A stretch of DNA of 64,000 bases from Legionella moravica DSM 19234 (lineage in GTDB: Bacteria; Pseudomonadota; Gammaproteobacteria; Legionellales; Legionellaceae): the NCBI RefSeq assembly GCF_000423305.1, contig NZ_AUHS01000020.1, forward strand, positions 37,716-101,715, written 5' to 3'. Position 1 is the stretch's first letter, and each line of letters starts with the position of its first letter. Under the pieces are notes generated by a model. The model did not search any database, was not told where the DNA came from, and worked only from the letters and a program-made list of their open reading frames with translations. Made by a program: the position numbers and the translations under genes. This document shows, piece by piece, positions 46,401 to 57,025 of the stretch.

Positions 46401-49163
46401 TTAATTGTCTAATTGCTTGTTCATTTGCGCATTTAGGGTTTCCAGTTCATGATCAAATTGTTCCAGCTTTTTAGCTGAGTTGGTTTTTACTGCTTCTTTT
46501 GTATCAAAGAAAGTGCCTTTAAACCCATTAGGAGTTGTAAGACCAATGGCTAAGGCAGGAATAATCGTTATTGCTGAAATGACTCCCAATACTGCTCTGA
46601 TGAAGAGTGGAAAGTTATGCCAGCCACGATGTTCTGCCAATATGGGTTTGGCATTTTCTAGAGCCTGCTTGCACACTTTATTAAATTTTTGCAGGGATTC
46701 GGTTGTAATGTCATTATTAAAAAACTGGTTTCTTGCTTTGTTCAATTTATTGTTTAATTTATAAAGAGTTTGGTATAAGTGTGCATCACCATCGTTTGTT
46801 TGAGCAAGTAGAGACGTTTTTGCTTGAAGCTGTTCTAATTTGGCATTAAATTGTTCTTGAAAAGGAAGTACCTGGGCACGTAAATTGTTTTGGGTGAATT
46901 GATGTTGGGCTCGGATTGAATCTTCTTCACTAAAATCTTGTTTTAAATCAGGACGATGTTTCAATAAAAGATCAATTAACTCCAAATCCCCATTGTCTAT
47001 TGCCTGGGTAAGATGATTTTTTGTAAAAATATCTTTGTATGATGGATTTACTGTAAATTGACGATCCAAATTTTGGTAGTAGTTTGCAAATAGTGTTTTA
47101 AATAGAGCGGCCTTTTCTGGCTCCTTTGTACTTAACTGTTCTGCCCATTGTCTGGCAGTTCTGCCTCCAAAAGGGATTTCCCCGGTTTTGTAAATATAAT
47201 TTGGAGGAACAATCGTTCTCGAATGAATATTGGCTCCTGCCGTCATTAACAGTGAAGCTGCCTCAATTTGCCCCGTTCTGCATACCCAAAGAAAGGCAGT
47301 TTGTTGCATGGTATCTTTATATTCAAGCAACTCCGGTCGATGTTGCAAGATGAGTCTGATTAGTTTTAAATCACCACTTTGAGCGGCCTTTATTAATGCT
47401 TCTCCTTCAATGTATTTGGCATATTCCGGATCTTTTTTGAGAAAAAGCTGAACTAAATGGGTAGGGATAGGGTTTTGTTTTAGAGCGGTTCTAATGGCTT
47501 TAGAGGAGCATTCTAGCTGGCTGTGTTCAATGAGGAGCGCAGCTTGTGAGTATTGTTTATTCGTAATCGTTTCAGTGATAAGTTGTATTACCTGAGTATT
47601 TGACAGATCGCGAATCAAGGGGGGTAAAACATCGGGTTCTAATTGTTCTTTCAACATTTTGTTGAGTAATTCCCTGACATTTTTAAACGCAACTGCGCGG
47701 TTCATATAGTCATGGCGGTTTGTATAAAAGGTTTCAAAATGTAAAGCAGAGGCTTGTTGCTGCTGTTCCGGGCTGTTTAGGTTGCTGTCTTCAGTAATGG
47801 GTACTATGCTCCAGCAAAGGCGCCCACCCATGACCAGATAATTAGTGTTGTGAACTGTTTCTGCTGTGCAGGCCAATCGTAATTCGTCATAATGGTCTGC
47901 CTCAAGGTGATGAATTGAGATTTCAAATGTGGCTTCAATTATCAATTGATATTCTTCGTCTGAGAGTTGAAACTCTTCTGACATGATTCTTCTGAATTCT
48001 TTTTCATTGGTGCAAAGAGTGGTTATCAACTGATTTAATTGTTCTGAATCCTGAATTAGATTGATAAAAGATTTTGCAATTTCTTTATTTTTTAATCTGA
48101 GTTCCAGAATACATAAATAGAGAAAGGTCTGTAATATGAATAATTTATAGGTTGATTTTTTATCTTCGCGGTAGTTATGAGGATCTGGATGGTTTTCTTC
48201 ATATTGATTTACAGCATTTTGGTAGATGGCTTCAAAAGATTTTTGCTGGATTGATGTCGGTTCTTTAAGAATGTTTGCATTGTTAAATACTGATTCTATA
48301 GCCTCAGTTATTTCCTTGTCGCTCCATTCATTAAAATCATTATCTATCTCGGTTAGATAGCCGAAATTTTCTTCCATGTTTTCAAATAGTTCTTCATTTT
48401 GATTGGCTAAAGAGCTGTCTTTTTTTTGCAGGTACTGGTAAATGTTAATAAACAGTTCTTTGGGGCTTTTGTTTTCATTTCTATTAAGATAATCGCGAAT
48501 GTTGCTTATTTTTTGTATGGCCTTGGGAATTAAATCGAGTCGATTCTTTTTTGCGGGTGTTTTAGTTTGGGACAGTGCATCAAGATAGTCATTGATTAAT
48601 ATTTTAGGTATGAGTTTGCGGGATGGATTTTCCCCCGAGTTTGTCAGACTCAAAATATTGGGTAAATTTAATGTCCTGTTACCATCAGGTCTTACTTTAA
48701 CAATAAATTCTCCTTTGGCCACAAAAAGATCTTCTCCGTGCTCGAGAGCGGATTTCATTTCTTCATAACCGGGATTACCCGTTTGAAATGTATCGACTTG
48801 TTTACTTAATCCATTCAGGTTTTCTATTAATGTGAATAAAAATTTTTGTTGATTGGGCGAGAGGTTATTATTCGAGATTAATTGGTTTAAATCTTTAATC
48901 AAGTTAGGGAATTGGTTGCTGAATGTATTGGAGTTCCATGTGAATATTCCTCCAAAGAATTTTTTTCTCTCCAGATCTGCTTTACAGGTGTTATCGCCAA
49001 ATAAATGAAGCGCCATTGTTTTATCACCAGTTTTTGACATAGTCCCGGTAATTTTTTGTGCCCCGGTTAATGGAATAATAATGGTGAGCTCACCTGCTTT
49101 ATCTATGTGGAGAAATGGATATTTTTGGAAAATTCGAAATAAATTATCTTTAAAAGGAATCAT
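46401..49163 (-). CDS. Large ankyrin-repeat effector candidate with C-terminal membrane segment
   Basis: The 920-residue protein has no signal peptide. An uncharacterised N-terminal region of about 550 residues is followed by ankyrin repeats at about residues 590-770 (EALIKAAQSGDLKLIRLILQ, FLWVCRTGQIEAASLLMTAGANIH, LTQAIDNGDLELIDLLLKH). Near the C terminus is a hydrophobic pair (FIRAVLGVISAITIIPALAIGL) and then a polar tail with repeated leucines, an arrangement shared by many Legionella effectors. It is convergent with the lbt operon. Dot/Icm export is inferred. Confidence 0.72.
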   Translation of the reverse strand: MIPFKDNLFRIFQKYPFLHIDKAGELTIIIPLTGAQKITGTMSKTGDKTMALHLFGDNTCKADLERKKFFGGIFTWNSNTFSNQFPNLIKDLNQLISNNNLSPNQQKFLFTLIENLNGLSKQVDTFQTGNPGYEEMKSALEHGEDLFVAKGEFIVKVRPDGNRTLNLPNILSLTNSGENPSRKLIPKILINDYLDALSQTKTPAKKNRLDLIPKAIQKISNIRDYLNRNENKSPKELFINIYQYLQKKDSSLANQNEELFENMEENFGYLTEIDNDFNEWSDKEITEAIESVFNNANILKEPTSIQQKSFEAIYQNAVNQYEENHPDPHNYREDKKSTYKLFILQTFLYLCILELRLKNKEIAKSFINLIQDSEQLNQLITTLCTNEKEFRRIMSEEFQLSDEEYQLIIEATFEISIHHLEADHYDELRLACTAETVHNTNYLVMGGRLCWSIVPITEDSNLNSPEQQQQASALHFETFYTNRHDYMNRAVAFKNVRELLNKMLKEQLEPDVLPPLIRDLSNTQVIQLITETITNKQYSQAALLIEHSQLECSSKAIRTALKQNPIPTHLVQLFLKKDPEYAKYIEGEALIKAAQSGDLKLIRLILQHRPELLEYKDTMQQTAFLWVCRTGQIEAASLLMTAGANIHSRTIVPPNYIYKTGEIPFGGRTARQWAEQLSTKEPEKAALFKTLFANYYQNLDRQFTVNPSYKDIFTKNHLTQAIDNGDLELIDLLLKHRPDLKQDFSEEDSIRAQHQFTQNNLRAQVLPFQEQFNAKLEQLQAKTSLLAQTNDGDAHLYQTLYKLNNKLNKARNQFFNNDITTESLQKFNKVCKQALENAKPILAEHRGWHNFPLFIRAVLGVISAITIIPALAIGLTTPNGFKGTFFDTKEAVKTNSAKKLEQFDHELETLNAQMNKQLDN

Positions 49164-49276
49164 TTATCGGACTCTTGAGTTGATATGGTTACATTATAGA
49201 TAGCGGAGATTAAGGCAAAATTAAGAGCGCTATGTTTTTATATGTAGCAATCGGTTTTAATTAAGATCGGAGCGCT

Positions 49277-49399
49277 TTAATTAAAACACAATAATGCAAT
49301 ACTGAGCAGTACAATAACAAATACGGTTGTTTTGTTATGTCTATTGCTGCCGGACTCAGCTGAATTGATGTGTTTGGCGATATGATTATGATGTTTCAT
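49277..49399 (-). CDS. Possible 40-residue membrane peptide
   Basis: The frame encodes a histidine-rich N-terminal half (MKHHNHIAKHIN) and a C-terminal membrane helix (TTVFVIVLLSIALLCFN). An AGGGA lies about 13 bases before the ATG, which is far. It is the only coherent candidate in the 400-base gap between two large genes. Confidence 0.4.
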   Translation of the reverse strand: MKHHNHIAKHINSAESGSNRHNKTTVFVIVLLSIALLCFN

Positions 49400-49568
49400 G
49401 AGGATATAAGTCCCTTTCTTGATCACTCTTCTGTTTATTCTAGCTTATTAATGACACTTCATATGAAGCTCTAAGAAATAGCTCATTCGATTTGGTCTAT
49501 AATTAAAATGAATTGATATTGCGATAGAAACCACGCAGGACAGGACTGACGAAAAACTGCAAGCCGAG

Positions 49569-52500
49569 ATGTACATGATTACTGTATTGGGATATGAACT
49601 ACATGATAAAATGAGGCACAATCATAATATTGACACTTATCACGCGTTGAGGCTAAAAGATAAGCGTAAAGTTTTATTAAAAATTCCCAATAATAATTTC
49701 ACTTCTTCAGAAAATCTCGCTATTTTGCAGCATGAATTTCATGTGTTACAAACTGTAAATGCTCCTCCAATAATTAAAGCCTATGATTTTTTACCTAATA
49801 CGCCCGCTCCCATTTTGATTCTTGAGCATGTAGAAGGGCAGTTATTAAGTTCTTATATTCTGGATCATACTCTCGAGCTTGGTGATTTTTTCGATCTGGC
49901 GATCCAATTGGTTGATATTGTTGGAGAATTGCATCAAAGGAATATTATTCATAAGGAAATACGGCCTTTCAATATTGTTATCGATACACAGAATCTGACC
50001 CTAAAATTAATCGACTTGAGCGCTTCTACAAAATTGACTGAAGAGTCCTTTGATTCGTCGAGTTTTGAACAATTTAGTGAGGGACTTGCTTATATTTCCC
50101 CCGAGCAAACAGGACGAATCAACAGGCCAGTAGATTATCGAACCGATTTTTATTCACTGGGTATTACATTCTATGAGATGCTGACCAATCAGTTGCCCTT
50201 TCAAACACGTAACAGCCAAGAGTTAATTGAACAACAGATCACTAAAAAACCGCTGTCTGTATTGGCTGTTCGACGAAACATCCCCAAAATGCTGGCAGCA
50301 ATTATTGATAAATTATTAGAAAAAATGCCAGAGGATCGGTATTCAAGCTTCATAGGTATAAAGTCGGATATTGTGGATTGCTATAAGCAGTGGGTGGTCA
50401 AGCGACATGTCACCGAATACTCACTTGGAACAAAAGACATCAGGGACCATTTGAGTATGTCGCACAATTTATATGGCCGTGAACATGAAGTACAACAACT
50501 TTTTGATGCGTATAAAAGAGTAAGTCAGGCTTCATCTGAAATTGTACTTATTGCCGGGTATTCTGGTGTAGGAAAAACCGCTGTTGTCAGGGAAGTAATT
50601 AATTCAATAGTTGAGCAGCATGGATATTTTATCCAGGGTAAATACGATCAACTCCGAAGGAGTATGCCTTACAGCGCGATTGTGACTGCGTTTCAAAATC
50701 TGGTCAAACAGGTTTTGGCTGAGCATGAGGGAAAACTTGAAGGGCTAAAAAATCAATTATTGCATTCATTGGGAACCATTGGGCAAATTGTTATCGATGT
50801 TATTCCTGAGGTGGGGTTAATTATAGGTGAGCAACCTGATGTACCTCAATTAAATCCTGTTGATGCACAAATCCGGTTTAATCTGGTGTTTCAAAATTTT
50901 GTGCGCGTGTTTGCAACAGAGGAACATCCCTTGGTGATTTTTTTGGACGATTTGCAATGGGCGGACAATTCATCTCTTAGCTTTATTGAAAATTTACTAA
51001 GCGATTCAGACACTCAATATTTGTTGATTATCGGAGCTTATCGGGATAATGAAATCAATGAAAATCATCCGTTGCAACTTTGTTTAAATCATTTAAATAC
51101 GAGTCATGTACCCCACACTCATTTCACTTTACAGTCATTAAATTTGAACAATGTTCAACAATTATTACAAGATGCATTAGCGAGTTCCATCGAAAGGGTT
51201 CAAAGTCTTGCTGACTGCGTTTTTGAAAAAACACAAGGAAATCCATTTTTTATTAATGAATTTTTAAAGCTTATCTATCAGCAACAGCTGCTTACTTTTT
51301 CTTATGATCAGGGGATTTGGGAGTGGAATTTAGAGGAGATAAAGCGGCAAAGTGCCGATGATAATGTCATTAATCTGATTACAGCCAAAATTCATCTGCT
51401 TTCAAAACCGGGCCAGGAACTGTTAAAACTTGCATCATGCTTTGGTCATCAATTTGATTTAAAAACACTTCTTGTTATCAACGATCATTCCGTCAGTAAT
51501 ACTGCCGAACAATTATGGCAGGCAATAAATGCTAATTTAATTATTCCTCTCGACGAGTCCTATAAGACTTTGGGCTTGGTCGGGTTAAATGAAACTGTTT
51601 CGGATTTGGATCTTGGTAATTTACGGTATCGATTTGCTCATGACCGAATTCAACAGGCATCATATGACCTTATTGCGTCACAGGACAGGCCTGCCATTCA
51701 TTTGAAAATTGGCCGGTTATTATTAAAACAACAACCACTGGATAAATATGAAGATCGATTGTTCACTGTGCTGAAACATTTTAATCAAAGTATTCTTTTA
51801 GTTGATGATACTGAAGAGAGACATCTACTGGCTCAATATAATTACTGGGCAGGTCAAAAAGCGAAAATGGAATCCGCTTATGATGCAGCAAACGAACATC
51901 TATCAGCAGGTATTGAATTTTTGGAGCCGGTTAATTGGAGTAAAAATTATACTTTAGCATTTCAGTTGTATCAGGAATGTGCGGGTTGTAAATATCTGCT
52001 TGGTGACTTTATAGCTGCTGATCTTTATTTTTCTGAACTTTTAAATCATGCACAATGCGCTACAGATCGTCTTGAAGTCTATCGATTGAAAATAGAAATG
52101 CTCTCTGTTTTGGGTAAACATACAGAGGCTTTGCATATGGGGTTGGCGGCATTACGCGAATACAATATAAACATCCCGGAAAAGCCGAATATACTGCATT
52201 TGTTGATTGCTGTTTATAAAATTAAATTTCAGTTAAGAAATACCAAAATAGAACAAGTTTATTTGCCTCCAATGACTGACGTACAACAAAAGGCCATTGT
52301 TAACCTAATCACTCAATTGTTAAATAGCGCCTTTAATATTAATCAAAAACTCTTCGTTATTTTAACGTGTAAAAATATGAGTTTGAGTTTCAAATATGGA
52401 TATACCGAAAGTACTTCGATGTCCATTCCAGTTTATGCTTTTATTATTATGCATTCACTTAATTTATATGATGAAGCCATCTCTTTTGTTCGTTTATACG

Positions 52501-54557
52501 ACCGGTTGAAGCAAGAGTATGGAGCATCAGATTTTGAAGGAAAAAATCAGTTTGTATTAGGTACTTTTATTCAGCCCTATCAAACTTCCTTTGAAGAGTG
52601 TAACCGTACCGTCAATAATGCATTCAGATTATGTTGTGATTCAGGTGATTTGGTTTACAGTAATTACAGCAAATTATTACTGGTTCTTCACGCCATATCA
52701 GCTGGACATAATCTGGATGAGGTAAAAAAGAATATCAGTTTGGCTTTGTCGTTTATGAACCGAGTCAAGATCACTGATTTTATTACGGTAGCAAAATTCT
52801 GGGAATTTTTAGTGCAATATTTGGAGGATGGGGAATTTGCGGGGATTAACAAGACTGAATTATTTGAAGAAGAGATAAAAAATGGAAAAAGTAAAACGGA
52901 GTTAAGTTTTTTTTACAGTACATTGACTCGTTTGAATTTTTTACTAGGTCGTTATGAGGAAGCGGTTCTATCAGGTGAACAGCATGAGGTTTATGCTGAA
53001 TACGATAAAGGTTTAGTGAGCCATTTGGATGGCAAATTTTTTTTTGCTCTTGCGCTATTTTCTTATCTTCCTCAAATACCTAAAGCTAAAAGAAAGGGAT
53101 ATTTAAAAAAATTAAAACGATTGGCGTTTTTTATTGATAAATACGCCTCCTGGTGTCCTGGTAATTACAAAGTTTATGCATTGCTTATAGCGAGTGAATT
53201 GGCTTGTCTGGATAAAGCTCATGATAAAGCACTTGCGCTCTGTGAACAATCAATTAAATTAGCACTTTCCAGTGGATTGATTCTGATTGCAGCGATAGCC
53301 AGTGAACGGGCGGCTCTTATTTGCCTTGACATGAAGATTGAACGAGTAGCTAAATTCTATTTATGTAATGCACACCGATATTATAAGGATTGGGGCGCTG
53401 TAACCAAAGTTAAATTATTGGAAGAAACCTATCCTGCCTTATTACTCAATTACTGCGGTTCGAGTGATGAGTCGGCTGTATCAAACCCTACTTATGCCTT
53501 TGGCGATACAAAAAACCTGGATATGTTGGCCATTTTAAAGTTTTCCCAGTTAATCTCGGGTGAAATTCGTCTGGATCGTCTATTGCAAAGGCTTTTGGTC
53601 ATTGTTTTGGAATTATCTAATGCTGAGCGTTGTGTTCTTTTAAAGAAAATGGAGGACCGGTGGATTGTACTGGCTGAGGGGAATCTGGTACATCAAGCTA
53701 TTTATCTAAATGGCCTCGAAGCTGCTGATGCAGTTAACGTATATCCAAAATTCATCCTGAATTATGTGGAACAAACGCAACAGCCGATTATTTTGAATGA
53801 TGCGGCTCAATCAGAATTCTCCGGTCAGGATCCTTATGTGATGGAAAAAAATCCCAAGGCACTCTTGATGATGCCTCTATTGTTCAAAAGCCAATGTACG
53901 AGAATACTGTATTTGGAACATCGGAGTATGAGTAATCTATTTACATCTGATCATTTAAACAGTTTGCATTTATTAATGGCTCAAATCATGAATTCACTGG
54001 AAAACAGTCGTATGTTTTATGAAGTGACTCATGATGGGTTAACCGGGCTTTCCAATCGCAATATGCTGTATGAACTGTTCCAGGTATCCACAAAACAATT
54101 AACGCGAACTCAAGGTACGGTGGCTTTGATTGTTATAGAGATGAATCATTTCAAATCCATTAATGAGCGCTATGGGTATGAAGTGGGAGATCAGTTATTG
54201 ATTCATATTGCATCTAAGCTAAAGGTCAATTTGCGCAAGGGGGATATTTTGGCACGCATAGGTGGGGATGAGTTTGTGGTGATGCTTACAAATGCACCAT
54301 CAAACGCTTTCCTTGCATCTCTTATTGAACAATTGATTCAGGATCTAATAATACCAGTGCACATTATGGAGCAATTAATTCAAATATCAGTAAATGCAGG
54401 AGTTAGCCTGTATCCCGTTCATGGAACTGATATTCAATCCTTAATTAAATTGGCTGAAATGGCGATGAATCAATCCAGACAAATAGGAGTAAATCGATTC
54501 AAAATTTATACAGCACATCGTGATGATGAATTGAATCCAAGGGATAAAAAGCAATAG
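49569..54557 (+). CDS. Multidomain kinase-like / AAA-ATPase / GAF / GGDEF signalling protein
   Basis: The 1662-residue protein combines: a protein-kinase-like domain (residues 1-280; K38, N135, and ISPEQTGR); an AAA/ATPase domain (Walker A GYSGVGKT at 330-337, Walker B FLDD at 458-461); a long helical TPR-like middle; a GAF domain at about 1320-1480; and a GGDEF domain with GGDEF at 1565-1569 and the RxxD inhibitory site (RKGD) just before. The kinase catalytic triplet reads HKE at 128-130 instead of HRD, and the DFG position is DLS. It should sense a signal and make cyclic di-GMP. Confidence 0.9.
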   Translation: MYMITVLGYELHDKMRHNHNIDTYHALRLKDKRKVLLKIPNNNFTSSENLAILQHEFHVLQTVNAPPIIKAYDFLPNTPAPILILEHVEGQLLSSYILDHTLELGDFFDLAIQLVDIVGELHQRNIIHKEIRPFNIVIDTQNLTLKLIDLSASTKLTEESFDSSSFEQFSEGLAYISPEQTGRINRPVDYRTDFYSLGITFYEMLTNQLPFQTRNSQELIEQQITKKPLSVLAVRRNIPKMLAAIIDKLLEKMPEDRYSSFIGIKSDIVDCYKQWVVKRHVTEYSLGTKDIRDHLSMSHNLYGREHEVQQLFDAYKRVSQASSEIVLIAGYSGVGKTAVVREVINSIVEQHGYFIQGKYDQLRRSMPYSAIVTAFQNLVKQVLAEHEGKLEGLKNQLLHSLGTIGQIVIDVIPEVGLIIGEQPDVPQLNPVDAQIRFNLVFQNFVRVFATEEHPLVIFLDDLQWADNSSLSFIENLLSDSDTQYLLIIGAYRDNEINENHPLQLCLNHLNTSHVPHTHFTLQSLNLNNVQQLLQDALASSIERVQSLADCVFEKTQGNPFFINEFLKLIYQQQLLTFSYDQGIWEWNLEEIKRQSADDNVINLITAKIHLLSKPGQELLKLASCFGHQFDLKTLLVINDHSVSNTAEQLWQAINANLIIPLDESYKTLGLVGLNETVSDLDLGNLRYRFAHDRIQQASYDLIASQDRPAIHLKIGRLLLKQQPLDKYEDRLFTVLKHFNQSILLVDDTEERHLLAQYNYWAGQKAKMESAYDAANEHLSAGIEFLEPVNWSKNYTLAFQLYQECAGCKYLLGDFIAADLYFSELLNHAQCATDRLEVYRLKIEMLSVLGKHTEALHMGLAALREYNINIPEKPNILHLLIAVYKIKFQLRNTKIEQVYLPPMTDVQQKAIVNLITQLLNSAFNINQKLFVILTCKNMSLSFKYGYTESTSMSIPVYAFIIMHSLNLYDEAISFVRLYDRLKQEYGASDFEGKNQFVLGTFIQPYQTSFEECNRTVNNAFRLCCDSGDLVYSNYSKLLLVLHAISAGHNLDEVKKNISLALSFMNRVKITDFITVAKFWEFLVQYLEDGEFAGINKTELFEEEIKNGKSKTELSFFYSTLTRLNFLLGRYEEAVLSGEQHEVYAEYDKGLVSHLDGKFFFALALFSYLPQIPKAKRKGYLKKLKRLAFFIDKYASWCPGNYKVYALLIASELACLDKAHDKALALCEQSIKLALSSGLILIAAIASERAALICLDMKIERVAKFYLCNAHRYYKDWGAVTKVKLLEETYPALLLNYCGSSDESAVSNPTYAFGDTKNLDMLAILKFSQLISGEIRLDRLLQRLLVIVLELSNAERCVLLKKMEDRWIVLAEGNLVHQAIYLNGLEAADAVNVYPKFILNYVEQTQQPIILNDAAQSEFSGQDPYVMEKNPKALLMMPLLFKSQCTRILYLEHRSMSNLFTSDHLNSLHLLMAQIMNSLENSRMFYEVTHDGLTGLSNRNMLYELFQVSTKQLTRTQGTVALIVIEMNHFKSINERYGYEVGDQLLIHIASKLKVNLRKGDILARIGGDEFVVMLTNAPSNAFLASLIEQLIQDLIIPVHIMEQLIQISVNAGVSLYPVHGTDIQSLIKLAEMAMNQSRQIGVNRFKIYTAHRDDELNPRDKKQ

Positions 54558-54650
54558 CCAACGGCCCATAATCAGCATTAAATCAGATCGAGAACCCTTT
54601 AAAATTCCAGGCTGCTAATCCTGAAGCGATGACACAATAGCTCCTGGATT

Positions 54651-56381
54651 ATGATCTATACTTTAGATTATTACTCAATCGATATTATTGTGTATACCCC
54701 AAACGAAAAAAAAACAGGATTAGGATACGATGACGTCATCGGTATGGATCAATACCATTTAATTCCTATGATAAATGCCTATTTGGAACATCAAGGGAAA
54801 ATACAACTAAAAGCGGGAAATGAGGGCATTTGTCATGGTTTGTCCACGGTTTACTGTAAATTTGTTTTAGAAGGAAAACAGGACGAATTTATTCAGATTA
54901 TCCAGGCCATTATAAAAAAAGCTGGAGCAATTGGTTTGATTAAAAAAGGCCAGGTAGCTGAAGGAACGCAATTATTCAATGAACCGGGTAATATTAGCGA
55001 CAGTCAGATTAATAAATTCATTGGCGATGCCCTCTTTGCTTTGTTACCTGAGGTATTCGATAAGCGTTATGCTCAGGATGATAGTGTTAATTTATTAGGA
55101 GTTTCAATACCAGTGAACGATGCACACGGTCATTTGACAGGTGCTCACGTCTCAAAACCGATGCAAAAGGTATATAATCTTGGGCTGATCGCTAAAACAG
55201 AAGAATGGTCCAGGATTTTTGAACAAATGAAGGCTAATGAAACCTCATGGACTGTTTCCTCTTTTCAACACACGATTGCGATTTCAGTACAAGATGGACA
55301 ATTTCATGTTTATGATCCTAATGATAGAAAAATCAGGATCTGTAAGAACGGTGAGGAACTTGCTAGTCTGTTAGCAAGTGACAGTTTTGGTCCCGATAGA
55401 AAGAAACAATCTTTAACTCAAATGCCGTTAACCATCAATGTGATGGCTCATCCAGCGAAACAAATCAGTTATGATTTTCCTGACAAAACACAGTTAGTCA
55501 ACGGACTGATAAAAGAAGATCCTGATTTCCTCAGTCGAACGATTAATATTCATTTGTCGCATTTTGATTTGTTATCAGTTGCTGCGATGCAAAATGATGT
55601 CGAGATGATTAACGTGTTGTTTGAATCAGGAGTAACCGGTTCCGACATGGCTTTGGCTCGAGCAGCGAAGCATAACCGGATGGAAGCAATTGACGTTTTA
55701 TTGCGGCCAGAATATAAGGATAAAATGGAAGGCCTGGAATCCGGTTTTCTGAATTCTACATACGATAAAGCATGTGAAAATGCGGTAGAGGAAGGAAGGC
55801 TGGAAGCCTTGAAAAGACTGTTACAGAATGAAGAAATTGGCACAAGGTTTAATACGTGCATTCAGACTGCTTATATTCAAAAAAGATACATGCAGTTGGC
55901 AGCTAAATCCAACAATCCTGAATGCCTGGAATACGTCATTTCTTTGATAGAAAAAAATAATCCGGGCATTGACATTCCTAATCTCATAACTGCCTCTAAG
56001 GCACTACCCAAAGCTATTGCATCTGGAAATACTCGTTGTGTTGAGCTGTTAAAAGAGAAAGCAGGCCTTGAGCCATCAGTACAGAGAATTGCCACTTCGG
56101 TGAGCAAAGATAGTGCTTTAAATGAAAGGACTCCAATGACATTCCTTGACTCATTCACACCGTTTACTCAGTTTTTAAAAACGATGTTTACTGGTGCTCT
56201 GAACGCCTTCACAAAGCTTATCTCAATAAACAGAATTCCTGATGAAACTAAATCTATGAACTCGGAACAGATGGGCACACAAAAAAGATTTAAGGATTCC
56301 GTATTGGGTATGAGAGATCCTGAGGTTTCAGAGCCAATTCAGGAAAAAGACACTACAGATACTTCAAATAAAATGAATTGA
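54651..56381 (+). CDS. Ankyrin effector candidate with YopT-like cysteine protease domain
   Basis: The 576-residue protein has a C58/YopT-type catalytic pattern: C61 in GICHGLSTVYC, H207 in SFQHTIAISVQDGQFHVYDP and D222 in the same strand-turn. Ankyrin-like repeats occupy about residues 300-480 (DLLSVAAMQNDVEMINVLFESG, ALARAAKHNRMEAIDVLL, CENAVEEGRLEALKRLL). The C-terminal tail is polar with acidic residues. YopT-like enzymes cleave prenylated Rho GTPases, but the target here is unknown. No signal peptide; Dot/Icm delivery is inferred. The ribosome-binding site is weak. Confidence 0.75.
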   Translation: MIYTLDYYSIDIIVYTPNEKKTGLGYDDVIGMDQYHLIPMINAYLEHQGKIQLKAGNEGICHGLSTVYCKFVLEGKQDEFIQIIQAIIKKAGAIGLIKKGQVAEGTQLFNEPGNISDSQINKFIGDALFALLPEVFDKRYAQDDSVNLLGVSIPVNDAHGHLTGAHVSKPMQKVYNLGLIAKTEEWSRIFEQMKANETSWTVSSFQHTIAISVQDGQFHVYDPNDRKIRICKNGEELASLLASDSFGPDRKKQSLTQMPLTINVMAHPAKQISYDFPDKTQLVNGLIKEDPDFLSRTINIHLSHFDLLSVAAMQNDVEMINVLFESGVTGSDMALARAAKHNRMEAIDVLLRPEYKDKMEGLESGFLNSTYDKACENAVEEGRLEALKRLLQNEEIGTRFNTCIQTAYIQKRYMQLAAKSNNPECLEYVISLIEKNNPGIDIPNLITASKALPKAIASGNTRCVELLKEKAGLEPSVQRIATSVSKDSALNERTPMTFLDSFTPFTQFLKTMFTGALNAFTKLISINRIPDETKSMNSEQMGTQKRFKDSVLGMRDPEVSEPIQEKDTTDTSNKMN

Positions 56382-56441
56382 ATTGACAGGGTAACTATCT
56401 GGTGGATCAGGCGATTGTATGTCACTTTGAGTCGCTTTAAT

Positions 56442-56915
56442 TCAATTGCCTGATGGCAAGGACGAACGGATTCTTTTTGAAAAATCATCACTATGATTAG
56501 CATCCTGAGCCGCTTTGTTAATTTGCGAACGTTGGCGCAAAATTTCAAACGGTACTGAAGTATTTAACCAGCCATTATCATAGAGATAACTGTCAAGCCA
56601 ACCATTCAGATAGTGGTTCATGTTCACATGGCCAACTCGCCCTGCTTTATTTGCATAGCGTATGATGTTTATGGTGCAACTATTGCTGAGTAAATGGTAG
56701 AACTCAGCACGTTCAGCAAGTTCATTGATTCTCGCAAGATATATCATAAAGAGTTTGCGCGCATTCTCTGGAGAAATATTAATGTGATAGAGATACGTTT
56801 TCTCACCTCGATAATTCGTACGCACTCGAACCAGGTCTCGTTCATCACCAACAACATATATCAGCTCAAATTGTTTAAAAAGTGAAGCAATAAAAATAGG
56901 AAAATAGTTAAGCAA
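56442..56915 (-). pseudogene. DUF4105 (Lnb N-terminal periplasmic domain) protein, 5'-truncated
   Basis: The 157 residues match only the C-terminal half of DUF4105 proteins: FELIYVVGDERDLVRVRTNYRG, YHLLSNSCTINIIRYA with the conserved cysteine, and the end DSYLYDNGWLNTSVPFEILRQRS. Full-length members have a signal peptide, membrane segments and about 200 more residues. Homology begins almost exactly at the first methionine, and upstream DNA reads as unrelated recombinase debris on the other strand. It therefore looks like a gene remnant cut by a rearrangement. Confidence 0.72.
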
Positions 56916-57025
56916 AATAAAGTTCTGAACGGTGTAAATTCACCATTAACCCTTCATCCAGAATATTTAGATGAGTTAGCGCAATATGTTAAAATCTCTA
57001 AATCAGAAAAAGATGATTTTCGTCA

